Of a stretch of DNA of 33,825 bases, positions 25,443-32,924 are shown one piece after another (within the stretch, counting starts at the first letter, position 1; every line of letters begins with the position of its first letter). Made by a program: the position numbers and the translations under genes. The DNA is from JAOAFT01 sp035390885. Its GTDB lineage: Bacteria; Bacteroidota; Ignavibacteria; UBA10030. The stretch is taken from positions 1 to 33,825 of the forward strand of contig DAOOUW010000022.1 of NCBI GenBank assembly GCA_035390885.1, read 5' to 3'. Under the pieces are notes generated by a model. The model saw nothing but the letters and a program-made list of their open reading frames with translations, was not told the origin of the DNA and did not search any database.

Positions 25443-26252
25443 CTATGGCAAATGGCTTTTAAATTCTTGATACGGTTTTGAATGAAGATTTTCTTCAGTC
25501 GGTTCTGGATTGCCAATTGCTTTCACTAATTCATTGATATGATTTAGTCGATCCTGCGGCAACGGATGCGTAGAAATTAACCGTTCCCACGCTCCGCCGG
25601 TATGTTCGGTCGAAACTTTTTCAAAGAAAAATTTAATCGCACCCGGATAGTACCCTGTCGACTGCAAATATTTTACTGAATACTCATCGGCTTCATCCTC
25701 ATCCGCACGACTATATTTCAACAATGCTCCAGTTTGAAGAAGCTGTGCCACAAAATTAGCAGCAAAACTTGGATTATCCCCCAAAGCAATCGAAAGCAAA
25801 AACGAAGTGCCATACTGCATCGACATCTGTCGCGTGCTATGTCGTAACTCGGCATGAGCAATTTCATGAGCCAACACACCAGCAAGCGTTGCTTCATTAT
25901 CTACAAATTTCAACAATCCAGTATAAACATAGACATAGCCGCCTGGCGTGCAAAATGCATTCACAGTAGAATCATCGTGGAGTATCTCGAACTTATAGGC
26001 AAATTTATCTCGATACTTGATATGAGGAGATGCCAGAATTTTTCTCCCATTGGCTTCAACGTACTCCTTTACATCAGGTCGATCCTGCAGTATTGGATAT
26101 TGTTTTGGATTCTTCCTGATCTCAGCATCGAATTGTTTCCCTAATTCGATATCCTTCGAATCAGGGAAGATATTTATCGTTGGAAGTTTAGAGCATTGGA
26201 TGTTGAATAATCCAAGAACTACGATTACAAGAATAGGAAACTGTTTTTTCAT
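25443..26252 (-). CDS. M48-family metalloprotease, probable lipoprotein
   Basis: The 269-aa protease has the zinc motif HEIAH (H129, E130, H133) and the third ligand in SRADEDEAD (Glu185), characteristic of the M48 family (Oma1/BepA/LoiP-like). The N-terminus is a signal peptide ending at Cys20 (FNIQC). The -1 Gln is unusual for a lipobox, so lipidation is probable rather than certain. Relatives act in the periplasm on envelope protein quality control. There is no TPR domain, unlike BepA. It starts 3 bp after the truA stop and is followed by the CorC-like gene. Confidence 0.92.
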   Translation of the reverse strand: MKKQFPILVIVVLGLFNIQCSKLPTINIFPDSKDIELGKQFDAEIRKNPKQYPILQDRPDVKEYVEANGRKILASPHIKYRDKFAYKFEILHDDSTVNAFCTPGGYVYVYTGLLKFVDNEATLAGVLAHEIAHAELRHSTRQMSMQYGTSFLLSIALGDNPSFAANFVAQLLQTGALLKYSRADEDEADEYSVKYLQSTGYYPGAIKFFFEKVSTEHTGGAWERLISTHPLPQDRLNHINELVKAIGNPEPTEENLHSKPYQEFKSHLP

Positions 26253-26255
26253 GAT

Positions 26256-26984
26256 TTAATATTGAACCTCCATTAAACATAATCCTTTTGCAGGCGCAAA
26301 AAAAGTCGCGCCGTTCTCTCGATCATTTTCAAAGAGTTGTTGAAATTTTTCGAAACTGATATATCCTCGAGCTACATCAACCATTGTGCCGACTAAAGCT
26401 CGAACCATTCCGTGAAGAAACCTGTTTGCCCGAATTGTAAACTGTAAAGAATTTCCATTGGTCATCCATTTTGCTTCTTCCACAGTACATTTATAATGTG
26501 ATACTTCAGCTTCTTTTTTACAAAAAGGTTGAAAACTATGCGAACCGTGAATCAGCTCAGCACAACGATTCAATTCATCGTAATTCAATAGATAGAATAC
26601 CTGCCATGAATACAATCTTCCAATTGCAACCGGTTGACGTGCAATCGTGTACTGGTACGCACGTGATTTTGCGCTGTACCGCGCATGGAAATCATCGTAC
26701 GTTTTTGAAAACTCTCGAACAACAACATCTTCCGGTAATACAGCGTTGAGTCCTTTTAATACTTTTGTCGTATCCAATTCATTCATTGATTGAAAACTTG
26801 CTACTTGACCGAATGCATGCACTCCAGCGTCGGTTCTTCCGGCGCCAACAATGTGGTAAGTTATTTGGGTGATCTGGCATAATGCATGTTCAAGAACTTC
26901 TTGAACTGAACGACCATTATTTTGCATTTGCCATCCAACGAAATTCGTTCCATCATATTCAATCGTCATCCGATATGTTGCCAT
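26256..26984 (-). CDS. truA: tRNA pseudouridine(38-40) synthase
   Basis: TruA modifies U38-U40 in the anticodon arm of tRNAs. The 242-aa protein has the opening YRMTIEYDGTNFVGWQMQ, the catalytic Asp52 in VGAGRTDAGVHAFGQVASF, and the C-terminal RFLHGMVRALVGTMVDVARG. Length is normal for the family. The ATG at 26984 lies 6 bp after the stop of the preceding gene. Together with mtaB upstream it places two tRNA-anticodon-loop modification genes in one operon. Confidence 0.96.
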   Translation of the reverse strand: MATYRMTIEYDGTNFVGWQMQNNGRSVQEVLEHALCQITQITYHIVGAGRTDAGVHAFGQVASFQSMNELDTTKVLKGLNAVLPEDVVVREFSKTYDDFHARYSAKSRAYQYTIARQPVAIGRLYSWQVFYLLNYDELNRCAELIHGSHSFQPFCKKEAEVSHYKCTVEEAKWMTNGNSLQFTIRANRFLHGMVRALVGTMVDVARGYISFEKFQQLFENDRENGATFFAPAKGLCLMEVQY

Positions 26985-26990
26985 AAAAAA

Positions 26991-27725
26991 TTACAAAGGC
27001 GCCGTAATTGACAATAAATAGTACGGTTGATAACCTAATAGCGGCTGATTCAAAATTTCCAGATGAAGAACCGCTGCATGGGATTTGTTATAATTAGACG
27101 CCAGCATCCCGGCACGAAATGCCGATATAACCCGATTTATTACAGCTACGCCAATAACATACTTTGCATTATTTGCCGCTTCACTGCTCTTGATTCGTTG
27201 CGAGCGGAAAACCTGCCTGTTCGCATCAGTATCCCATTGCCATTGGCAATTGGCATCGGTATACACAAGATCGTACTCTCTATAACGAAGTTTAGCGTTG
27301 TTGTAATCTTCCAACGACATATAATTCCCAATATTTACATCGTAATCCCCATCAGTGCCATTGAACGATGCTCCCGCATGGATACGCGCAAATGTATGAG
27401 CATCATTTTTTAACCATTGACTATGGAGCTTTAACGAAGCATACGTAATCCATATTCCACCTTCAGCTAACAAATGGTACCGCGCAGATTGAGCGTTCCC
27501 AACATACCACTCTCCCGTGCCAGGCAGTACAAGAGAGAGAGCTATTGCTGCAACAACCGACTTCTTATCGCCTGCATTTTCTCCCAACACTGGCTTTTCA
27601 GCGGATTGCTGTGAAAGAACAAGCAAAGGATCTGGTTGAGTATTTTGAAAATGATTATGCTCTTGAGCAACACATACATTGCATAATGCAAAAATCAATA
27701 CTAAGAAATAGAGATTTCGTTTCAT
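26991..27725 (-). CDS. Unknown secreted or membrane protein with signal peptide
   Basis: The 244-aa protein begins MKRNLYFLVLIFALCNVCVA-QE, a clear Sec signal peptide with predicted cleavage near residue 20. A low-complexity polar stretch follows (21-55), then AIALSLVLPGTGEWYVGNAQSA (61-82), where LPGTGEWY resembles the LPGxGxxY motif of small Bacteroidota membrane proteins. The rest is rich in Asn, Asp and Tyr with several aromatic segments and ends in YYLLSITAPL. I do not recognise a family. The ATG at 27725 overlaps the mtaB stop by 4 bp; the upstream 18-residue extension of the same frame lies inside mtaB and is rejected. It may be an envelope protein carried in a tRNA-modification operon. 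Confidence 0.82.
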   Translation of the reverse strand: MKRNLYFLVLIFALCNVCVAQEHNHFQNTQPDPLLVLSQQSAEKPVLGENAGDKKSVVAAIALSLVLPGTGEWYVGNAQSARYHLLAEGGIWITYASLKLHSQWLKNDAHTFARIHAGASFNGTDGDYDVNIGNYMSLEDYNNAKLRYREYDLVYTDANCQWQWDTDANRQVFRSQRIKSSEAANNAKYVIGVAVINRVISAFRAGMLASNYNKSHAAVLHLEILNQPLLGYQPYYLLSITAPL

Positions 27726-29092
27726 GGATAGACTCTTTCTTGACATTGGAAGATTGGTTGAATAAGGAAACCATGACATTGGCCATCCTGCGCGTTATCA
27801 ATAAATACTGAAACGAGGGAATTTTTTACATCCGAATTCGCTTCAAACACAACACGAACGTACTCTTCTGTTAACCCTGAATAGACGCCAGGAGTAACTT
27901 CAGATTCTACAAGTACTGTTACAATTTTTCCAGGAAACGATTGCAAAAACTTTCGTTTCTTTTCAATTCCAAGTAAATGAAGCCGCTCACTGCGCTCCTG
28001 ACGAATTCGCGGCTCAACTTGAAAATCAAATGTACTGGCTGGTGTATAAGGTCGAGCAGAATACGAAAACACATGGAGATATGTTATCGGAATTTCGGAA
28101 ATAAAATCATACGTTTCGTTGAAAAGCGCATCAGTTTCACCAGGAAATCCTACAATCACATCAGCGCCAATTCCAGCGTTCGGATAATAATGTTTAATAG
28201 TTTCAACTTTTGTGCGATAGAATTCACGATTGTACCGCCGCTGCATAAGTTTTAAAATTCCATTCGAACCAGACTGAAGTGGAATATGCCAATGCTTGCA
28301 GAGTTTTGGTTCGTTGAACCACAACTCCAGCAATTCATCGCTAAGTAAATTTGGCTCGATGGAACTAATGCGAATACGTTGCAATCCATCAATCTGAACT
28401 AATTCCTTCAACAGCGATACAAGCCTTTCGCCAGATTCGGTACTATACTCGCCTACATTGACGCCGGTTAACACAATCTCTTTGTATCCTTGCTCAACAA
28501 CTTCATAAGCTTGTTGAAGAACAATCTCTTTTGGAATACTTCTGCTTCTGCCTCGCGCTAATGGCACTGTACAATATGAACAATGATAGTCGCATCCTTC
28601 CTGAATCTTGAGAAAAACACGAGTGCGCTCCCCAAACCCTGTCGACGAAGCTGCATGAATCGTGGTAATTTCATCGACAGAAGGAGCAACAACTGACGGT
28701 TGTTCATCTGAAGCATTTTCGATATAATGGAAGAGATTAAATTTTTCTTCTGTACCTAATACAATTTTAACGCCCGGCATTGATTGCAGAGAAGAAGAGT
28801 TGAGTTGTGCATAACAACCAACGACAGCAATTGTTGCATGCGGCGATGTTCGAAGAGCTCGTCGTATAATTTGACGACACTCACGATCAGCATGCTCTGT
28901 TACACTGCATGTATTGATGACTACAACGTCGGCTGATTCGGTAATATCCACAAGAGTATATCCTTTTTGTACAAACTGCTTCCCTATTGTTGCAGTCTCT
29001 GCATAATTGAGTTTACAACCCAGTGTGTGTAACGCTGCTCGCTTCATTTCAAAAAAGTGCGGGAGCTGTGGGCAATCCAACATCTCCCGCAT
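27722..29092 (-). CDS. mtaB: tRNA t6A37 methylthiotransferase
   Basis: A radical-SAM enzyme that converts t6A37 to ms2t6A37 in tRNAs. It has an UPF0004 domain with cluster cysteines Cys26 (TLGCKLNYAE), Cys62 (NTCSVT) and Cys93 (VVGCYAQ). The radical SAM motif CDYHCSYC (Cys167, Cys171, Cys174) is followed by a C-terminal TRAM-like domain. The GCK(L)NYAE start and overall pattern favour MtaB over MiaB or RimO. I kept the ATG at 29092 because AAGGAG lies 4 nt upstream. That Shine-Dalgarno uses the last two bases of the rpsA TAA stop, so translation is likely coupled to rpsA. The 15 residues before MKRAALHTLG are a slight extension. Confidence 0.93.
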   Translation of the reverse strand: MREMLDCPQLPHFFEMKRAALHTLGCKLNYAETATIGKQFVQKGYTLVDITESADVVVINTCSVTEHADRECRQIIRRALRTSPHATIAVVGCYAQLNSSSLQSMPGVKIVLGTEEKFNLFHYIENASDEQPSVVAPSVDEITTIHAASSTGFGERTRVFLKIQEGCDYHCSYCTVPLARGRSRSIPKEIVLQQAYEVVEQGYKEIVLTGVNVGEYSTESGERLVSLLKELVQIDGLQRIRISSIEPNLLSDELLELWFNEPKLCKHWHIPLQSGSNGILKLMQRRYNREFYRTKVETIKHYYPNAGIGADVIVGFPGETDALFNETYDFISEIPITYLHVFSYSARPYTPASTFDFQVEPRIRQERSERLHLLGIEKKRKFLQSFPGKIVTVLVESEVTPGVYSGLTEEYVRVVFEANSDVKNSLVSVFIDNAQDGQCHGFLIQPIFQCQERVYP

Positions 29093-29100
29093 TGTACTCC

Positions 29101-30864
29101 TTAGTGCGACATCGGTTCATTCAAATCAATTCCATCGATATCTTTCTCGGATTCTGGAATTTCAATAGAACTGGTAGCAATGTCACGCATCGTCATCGGC
29201 TGAAGCTTATGGGAGTTTACATACTCATCCACAAGCTGTTGTTCTTTTCCCCGAAGATATTCTAACGCAGAAAGAACAATTTTTTTGCTCTCCTTTTCAA
29301 ATTCGATAACTTTCAGGTTTAGAGCATCGCCGATTTTAAAAGACTCTGCAAGATTCTTGACCGGTGTTTGCGAAAGCTGAGACACAGGCACAAATCCATC
29401 GACACCTAAGGGGAGTTCAACAATCACTCCCTTCTCAATGAGGCGAATAATTTTCCCTTCAACGTCTGTTCCGGTTTTGTACTGGGATTCAAAGACATCC
29501 CATGGATTTTCCTGCAATTGCTTATGGCCTAAGGAAATACGACGTTGTTCAACATCAACTGCAAGAACGATGACTTCGAGTTTGTCGCCTTTTTTGACTA
29601 TCTCGCCTGGATGACGAATTTTCTTTGTCCACGATAAATCGGAAATATGCACAAGTCCGTCAACGCCTTCCTCAAGCTCTACAAACACACCGAAGTTCGT
29701 AAGATTCCGTACAGTTCCCACATGATGAGAACCAATCGGATATTTTTGCATCAGTGTGGTCCAGGGATCTGGCTCGAGCTGCTTCATTCCAAGAGAAATC
29801 TTCTTCCCTTCTTTATCGAGAGAAAGAATAATAGCATCGACCATTTGTCCCATAGAGACAACTTGAGAAGGATGTTTTACGTGTTGAGTCCAGCTCATTT
29901 CTGAAATATGAATCAAGCCTTCGATTCCTTTTTCAATTTCAACAAATGCGCCATAATCAGTTAGAGATACAATTTTCCCTGAAACTTTTGCACCAACTGG
30001 ATAGCGCTCTTCGATATGCTCCCATGGATGCGCTTGAAGTTGTTTCATTCCCAGTGAAATTCTTTTTTTCTCAGCATCAAAATCAAGGACAACAACATTA
30101 ACAGTTTGATCGAGCTTCACGATTTCCGAGGGGTGATTCACTCGACCCCACGACAAATCTGTAATATGAACTAATCCATCGACGCCGCCAAGATCGATGA
30201 ACGCTCCAAAATCTGTTAGAGCTTTTACATGTCCTTCGAGAATTTGGCCCTTTTCCAGCTTATCGAGAATAGCTTTCCGTTGACTTGCAAGCTCTTCTTC
30301 GACGAGAACTTTATGACTTACAACGACATTCTCTGCAGGATGATTGACTTTCACTACACGGAATTCCATTTCGCGCCCGAGGAACGCATCAAAATCTCGC
30401 ACAGGACGAACATCAATTTGAGAACCCGGAAGGAATGCATCAAGTCCCATCAAGTCGACAACAATTCCACCTTTCGTACGGCGTACACATCTTCCTTTAA
30501 TAATTTCTCCCGTCTCATACGATTTGACAATCCGTTCCCAAATGCGCATAAAGTCTGCTCGCTTGCGAGAAAGGACAAGCCGTCCCTCTTTATCTTCAAC
30601 TGACTCAAGGAAGACTTCAACCTCATCGCCAACTTTCAAATCTTTAATATTAGGAAATTCACTGATAGGAACTGTTCCATCAGATTTGAATCCGATATCA
30701 ATCGCAACTTCATTCTCTCCGATGTGAACAATTTTACCTTTGATAATTTCTCCAACATTGATTGCTCCCAATGTTTTAGAGTACATTTGTTCGAGCTCTT
30801 TATATTCGTTCTCCGAATATCCGCGTTCCTCGAACTCACTCGCGATTTTATTTGTATCTGGCAT
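29101..30864 (-). CDS. rpsA: 30S ribosomal protein S1
   Basis: S1 binds mRNA on the small subunit and helps initiation. From the chosen start it has about 587 aa with six S1/OB domains in order. The first two are divergent (EIIKGKIVHIGENEVAIDIG and EIIKGRCVRRTKGGIVVDL). Four follow with patterns like GHVKALTDFGAFIDLGGVDG and LVHISDLSW, and a polar tail ends the protein. The frame is open to an ATG at 30924, but I chose the ATG at 30864 because GGAGG lies 5 nt upstream. The longer start would place a strong hairpin inside the coding region. It lies downstream of ispH, a recurring cmk-ispH-rpsA arrangement in bacteria. Confidence 0.94.
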   Translation of the reverse strand: MPDTNKIASEFEERGYSENEYKELEQMYSKTLGAINVGEIIKGKIVHIGENEVAIDIGFKSDGTVPISEFPNIKDLKVGDEVEVFLESVEDKEGRLVLSRKRADFMRIWERIVKSYETGEIIKGRCVRRTKGGIVVDLMGLDAFLPGSQIDVRPVRDFDAFLGREMEFRVVKVNHPAENVVVSHKVLVEEELASQRKAILDKLEKGQILEGHVKALTDFGAFIDLGGVDGLVHITDLSWGRVNHPSEIVKLDQTVNVVVLDFDAEKKRISLGMKQLQAHPWEHIEERYPVGAKVSGKIVSLTDYGAFVEIEKGIEGLIHISEMSWTQHVKHPSQVVSMGQMVDAIILSLDKEGKKISLGMKQLEPDPWTTLMQKYPIGSHHVGTVRNLTNFGVFVELEEGVDGLVHISDLSWTKKIRHPGEIVKKGDKLEVIVLAVDVEQRRISLGHKQLQENPWDVFESQYKTGTDVEGKIIRLIEKGVIVELPLGVDGFVPVSQLSQTPVKNLAESFKIGDALNLKVIEFEKESKKIVLSALEYLRGKEQQLVDEYVNSHKLQPMTMRDIATSSIEIPESEKDIDGIDLNEPMSH

Positions 30865-30868
30865 TGAA

Positions 30869-30898
30869 CCTCCGACTGTCTCTTTTTGTCGAGACAGT
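30869..30898 (-). promoter_or_regulatory. rpsA: Hairpin abutting the rpsA Shine-Dalgarno
   Basis: On the minus strand ACTGTCTC and GAGACAGT (30891-30898 and 30875-30882) form a perfect 8-bp stem with an 8-nt loop. The stem ends one base before GGAGG (30869-30873), which lies 5 nt from the rpsA ATG. S1 is known in enterobacteria to repress its own translation through structured leader RNA, so this hairpin is a candidate control element. Function is inferred. Confidence 0.6.
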
Positions 30899-30988
30899 GT
30901 CAATTGCACTTCTATGTTTTCCATAGCCAGTCATCACACCAGGAAATTCATAGAGCACAATTGTTTTTTTAGTTTATAGTTTCGTTCA

Positions 30989-31864
30989 TTATGATGACTG
31001 TTGTATAAATGTATATTCCAACTCTTCTTTGATTTCTTCCATAAGCCACTGCGGCGTTGATGTAGCACCGGTTATTCCTATAGACTCTGCCCCATCGAAC
31101 CAGACGTTTTGAATTTCTGTACTATCTTCAACATAGTACGACCGTGGATTAACAGAGTGTACACTGTTAAATAAAACTTTCCCATTCGAACTTTTCCGAC
31201 CTGCAACAAAAAGCACAACATCGTGCATTTTTGCAAACTCCCGTATCTTATCTTCTCGCCTTGAGAACTGTCCACAAATAGTATCTTTGGCTTGAAATTC
31301 TATTGCTTCGCCGCCTAAATTTTGCATTCGCTTAACGAGTTCATCTCTAATTGCATAGAATGTCCGTTTATCCATCGTCGTTTGAGAGAAGAGAACCGTC
31401 TTCTTCGCTAAGTTTATTTTTTCTATCTCTTCGATATTTTTTATTACGATTGCTTCGCCATTCGTTTGTCCAACCAGCCCGATCACTTCAGGATGGTCTA
31501 TCTTTCCAAAGATAACAATTTGATATCCATCGAGATAAAAACGCCGAATCCGTTCCTGAACTTTTGCAACAACAGGACAAGTAGCATCGATAATAGTAAT
31601 GCCAAGTTGTTCTGCTTTCCGATAAGTTTCCGGCGGTTCGCCGTGCGCACGAATGAGCAACTTTTTACCACGAAGCCTCTCAAGTTCAGAGTGAGAAATA
31701 ACTTCTAATCCTTTCTTTCGTAAGCGTTCATTCTCCATTGGATTATGAATAATGTCGCCAAGCGAATACATCGGTTCGCCGCTCTTCAATTCACGTTCAG
31801 CAATTTCAATCGTTCTAATAACGCCCCAGCAAAATCCCGATGATTTATCAATTTCAATTCTCAT
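30989..31864 (-). CDS. ispH: 4-hydroxy-3-methylbut-2-enyl diphosphate reductase
   Basis: IspH performs the last MEP-pathway step, making IPP and DMAPP. The 291-aa protein has the three [4Fe-4S] ligands at Cys12, Cys96 and Cys197, in SGFCWGV, DATCPVV and DTICGQF. Substrate-binding histidines are at 40, 74 and 124 with Glu126 (DHPE), matching the Escherichia coli spacing almost exactly. Its ATG overlaps the cmk stop by 4 bp. With ispF elsewhere in the window the pathway is at least partly encoded here. Confidence 0.97.
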   Translation of the reverse strand: MRIEIDKSSGFCWGVIRTIEIAERELKSGEPMYSLGDIIHNPMENERLRKKGLEVISHSELERLRGKKLLIRAHGEPPETYRKAEQLGITIIDATCPVVAKVQERIRRFYLDGYQIVIFGKIDHPEVIGLVGQTNGEAIVIKNIEEIEKINLAKKTVLFSQTTMDKRTFYAIRDELVKRMQNLGGEAIEFQAKDTICGQFSRREDKIREFAKMHDVVLFVAGRKSSNGKVLFNSVHSVNPRSYYVEDSTEIQNVWFDGAESIGITGATSTPQWLMEEIKEELEYTFIQQSS

Positions 31865-32550
31865 GATTTTCCGGCAATTTTCATCTGAACATAATTATAA
31901 ATCTTTTCGACCTGTTCATCAATTGTCAAATTCGTTGTATCGATAATAATTGCATCATCTGCTTTCTTTAACGGACTTGCTGTTCGAGAAGAATCTTTCC
32001 TATCGCGTTCAATCAGCTCTTGTTGAATTTGTTCATCCTCAACTGAAATACCAGCATTAACCATATCACGCTTTCGACGTTTTGCACGCTCAACGACATC
32101 CGCTACAAGAAAAATTTTTACTTCTGCATCGGGAAGAACCACAGTGCCAATATCCCGACCTTCCAGCACAACTCCACCTTCTGAAGCAAGCGAGCGTTGT
32201 AACTCAACCAACACTTCCCGCACTTTCGGATAACTGCTGACAGCACTAACATTATTGGTTACTTCAGGCGACCGAATTTCTGCGGTAACATCGACACCAT
32301 CGAGCAATATTCGTTGACCATCATTTTCATGCTTGAATGAAAGAACGCAAGACCGTGCAAGCTTTGCAAGTCTATCCTCGTCTATTACAGCGATATGGTT
32401 CTGTAAAGCTTTGTATGTAATAGCTCTATACATCGCTCCAGTATCAATGTGAATATATCCAAGTTTTTTCGCAAGAAGTTTAGCAGTTGTACTCTTGCCA
32501 GAAGCGGCAGGACCATCGATTGCTATACAGATTCGAGGATTTTTATTCAT
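31861..32550 (-). CDS. cmk: Cytidylate kinase
   Basis: Cmk phosphorylates CMP and dCMP. The 229-aa protein has the P-loop IDGPAASGKSTTAKLLAKKLGY (about residues 11-32), then DTGAMYRAITYKAL, the CMP-binding EGRDIGTVVLPDAEVKIFLVAD, and RDxxDSSR near the C-terminus. Length is normal. It is the first gene of cmk-ispH-rpsA. The ATG at 32550 lacks a clear Shine-Dalgarno; the putative promoter would give a leader of only a few nt. Confidence 0.96.
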   Translation of the reverse strand: MNKNPRICIAIDGPAASGKSTTAKLLAKKLGYIHIDTGAMYRAITYKALQNHIAVIDEDRLAKLARSCVLSFKHENDGQRILLDGVDVTAEIRSPEVTNNVSAVSSYPKVREVLVELQRSLASEGGVVLEGRDIGTVVLPDAEVKIFLVADVVERAKRRKRDMVNAGISVEDEQIQQELIERDRKDSSRTASPLKKADDAIIIDTTNLTIDEQVEKIYNYVQMKIAGKS

Positions 32551-32562
32551 AGAACTGATATA

Positions 32563-32591
32563 AATATAGCTAAAATATGCACGCAGAGCAA
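32563..32591 (-). promoter_or_regulatory. Putative promoter for cmk-ispH-rpsA
   Basis: On the minus strand TTGCTC (32586-32591) is followed after 17 nt by TATATT (32563-32568), 12 nt before the cmk ATG. The -10 matches the one seen at the two tRNA promoters and the DUF3098-like gene. The short distance to the ATG would make the message nearly leaderless. Confidence 0.45.
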
Positions 32592-32697
32592 CGAAAGGAA
32601 TAACAAAGATTTCCGAAGGTTTGTGTATTCTCTACAACTTAGAAAAACAACAGGAATTGCAAATTACGCGTTTGAAACTTGCAAAGACTGCTGCCTG

Positions 32698-32859
32698 GAT
32701 ACGCCTTACGGCACCTCGGCAAACGATTCTCTGACGGTGGCTGAGGTGGACAACTCCGATTGTAACCCACAGGTTTACCTGTGGGTTAGAAAAACAGAGA
32801 AGCCGTTGACTCGATATACCTTACGCCTTCTCAACTACCAAATAAAAACGGTGGCTGAG
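32698..32859. repeat. Imperfect direct repeat flanking a palindrome
   Basis: Two copies of about 47 bp begin with GATA and CCTTACG and end with the identical 12-mer ACGGTGGCTGAG (32734-32745 and 32848-32859), spaced 114 bp apart. The interiors are diverged. The first copy also contains CACCTC/GAGGTG (32712-32717 and 32743-32748); the second copy's end is part of the terminator stem. It may be a decayed repeat element. Confidence 0.5.
32763..32788. repeat. Perfect palindrome, REP-like
   Basis: TAACCCACAGG and CCTGTGGGTTA form an 11-bp perfect inverted repeat around TTTA. Neither strand has a T-tract after it, so a terminator is unlikely. The GC-rich hairpin in an intergenic position is like a repetitive extragenic palindrome, but copy number cannot be judged from one window. 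Confidence 0.6.
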
Positions 32860-32881
32860 ATACCTTCTCGAAACCACCGTT
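32841..32881 (-). terminator. Terminator of the T9SS cargo gene
   Basis: On the minus strand AACGGTGG pairs with CCACCGTT (32874-32881 and 32847-32854). An inner GAGA/TCTC pair lies in the loop, and TTTATTT follows. It lies about 43 nt after the stop codon at 32925. Confidence 0.75.
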
Positions 32882-32924
32882 ATAATTATCAGCGTAAATC
32901 CGCGTAATCCGCGTGAACCTATCC

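Larger units (their letters stand above)
32551..32924. other. Gene-free interval of 374 bp between cmk and the T9SS gene
   Basis: No plausible gene is seen on either strand; the open frame across part of it is mostly antisense to cmk. It holds the cmk promoter at one end and the terminator of the T9SS gene at the other. Between them lie an 11-bp perfect palindrome and an imperfect direct repeat. Near 32889-32913 the sequence AAATCCGCGTAATCCGCGTGA carries a short tandem repetition of ATCCGCGTA. Confidence 0.7.

Noticed and set aside
32763..32788. Palindrome as an intrinsic terminator
   Set aside because: No T-run follows on either strand; the nearby hairpin at 32841-32881 fits a terminator much better.
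32449..32907. Plus-strand 152-codon frame
   Set aside because: Half is antisense to cmk, the rest crosses repeats and a terminator, and the protein has no recognisable features.
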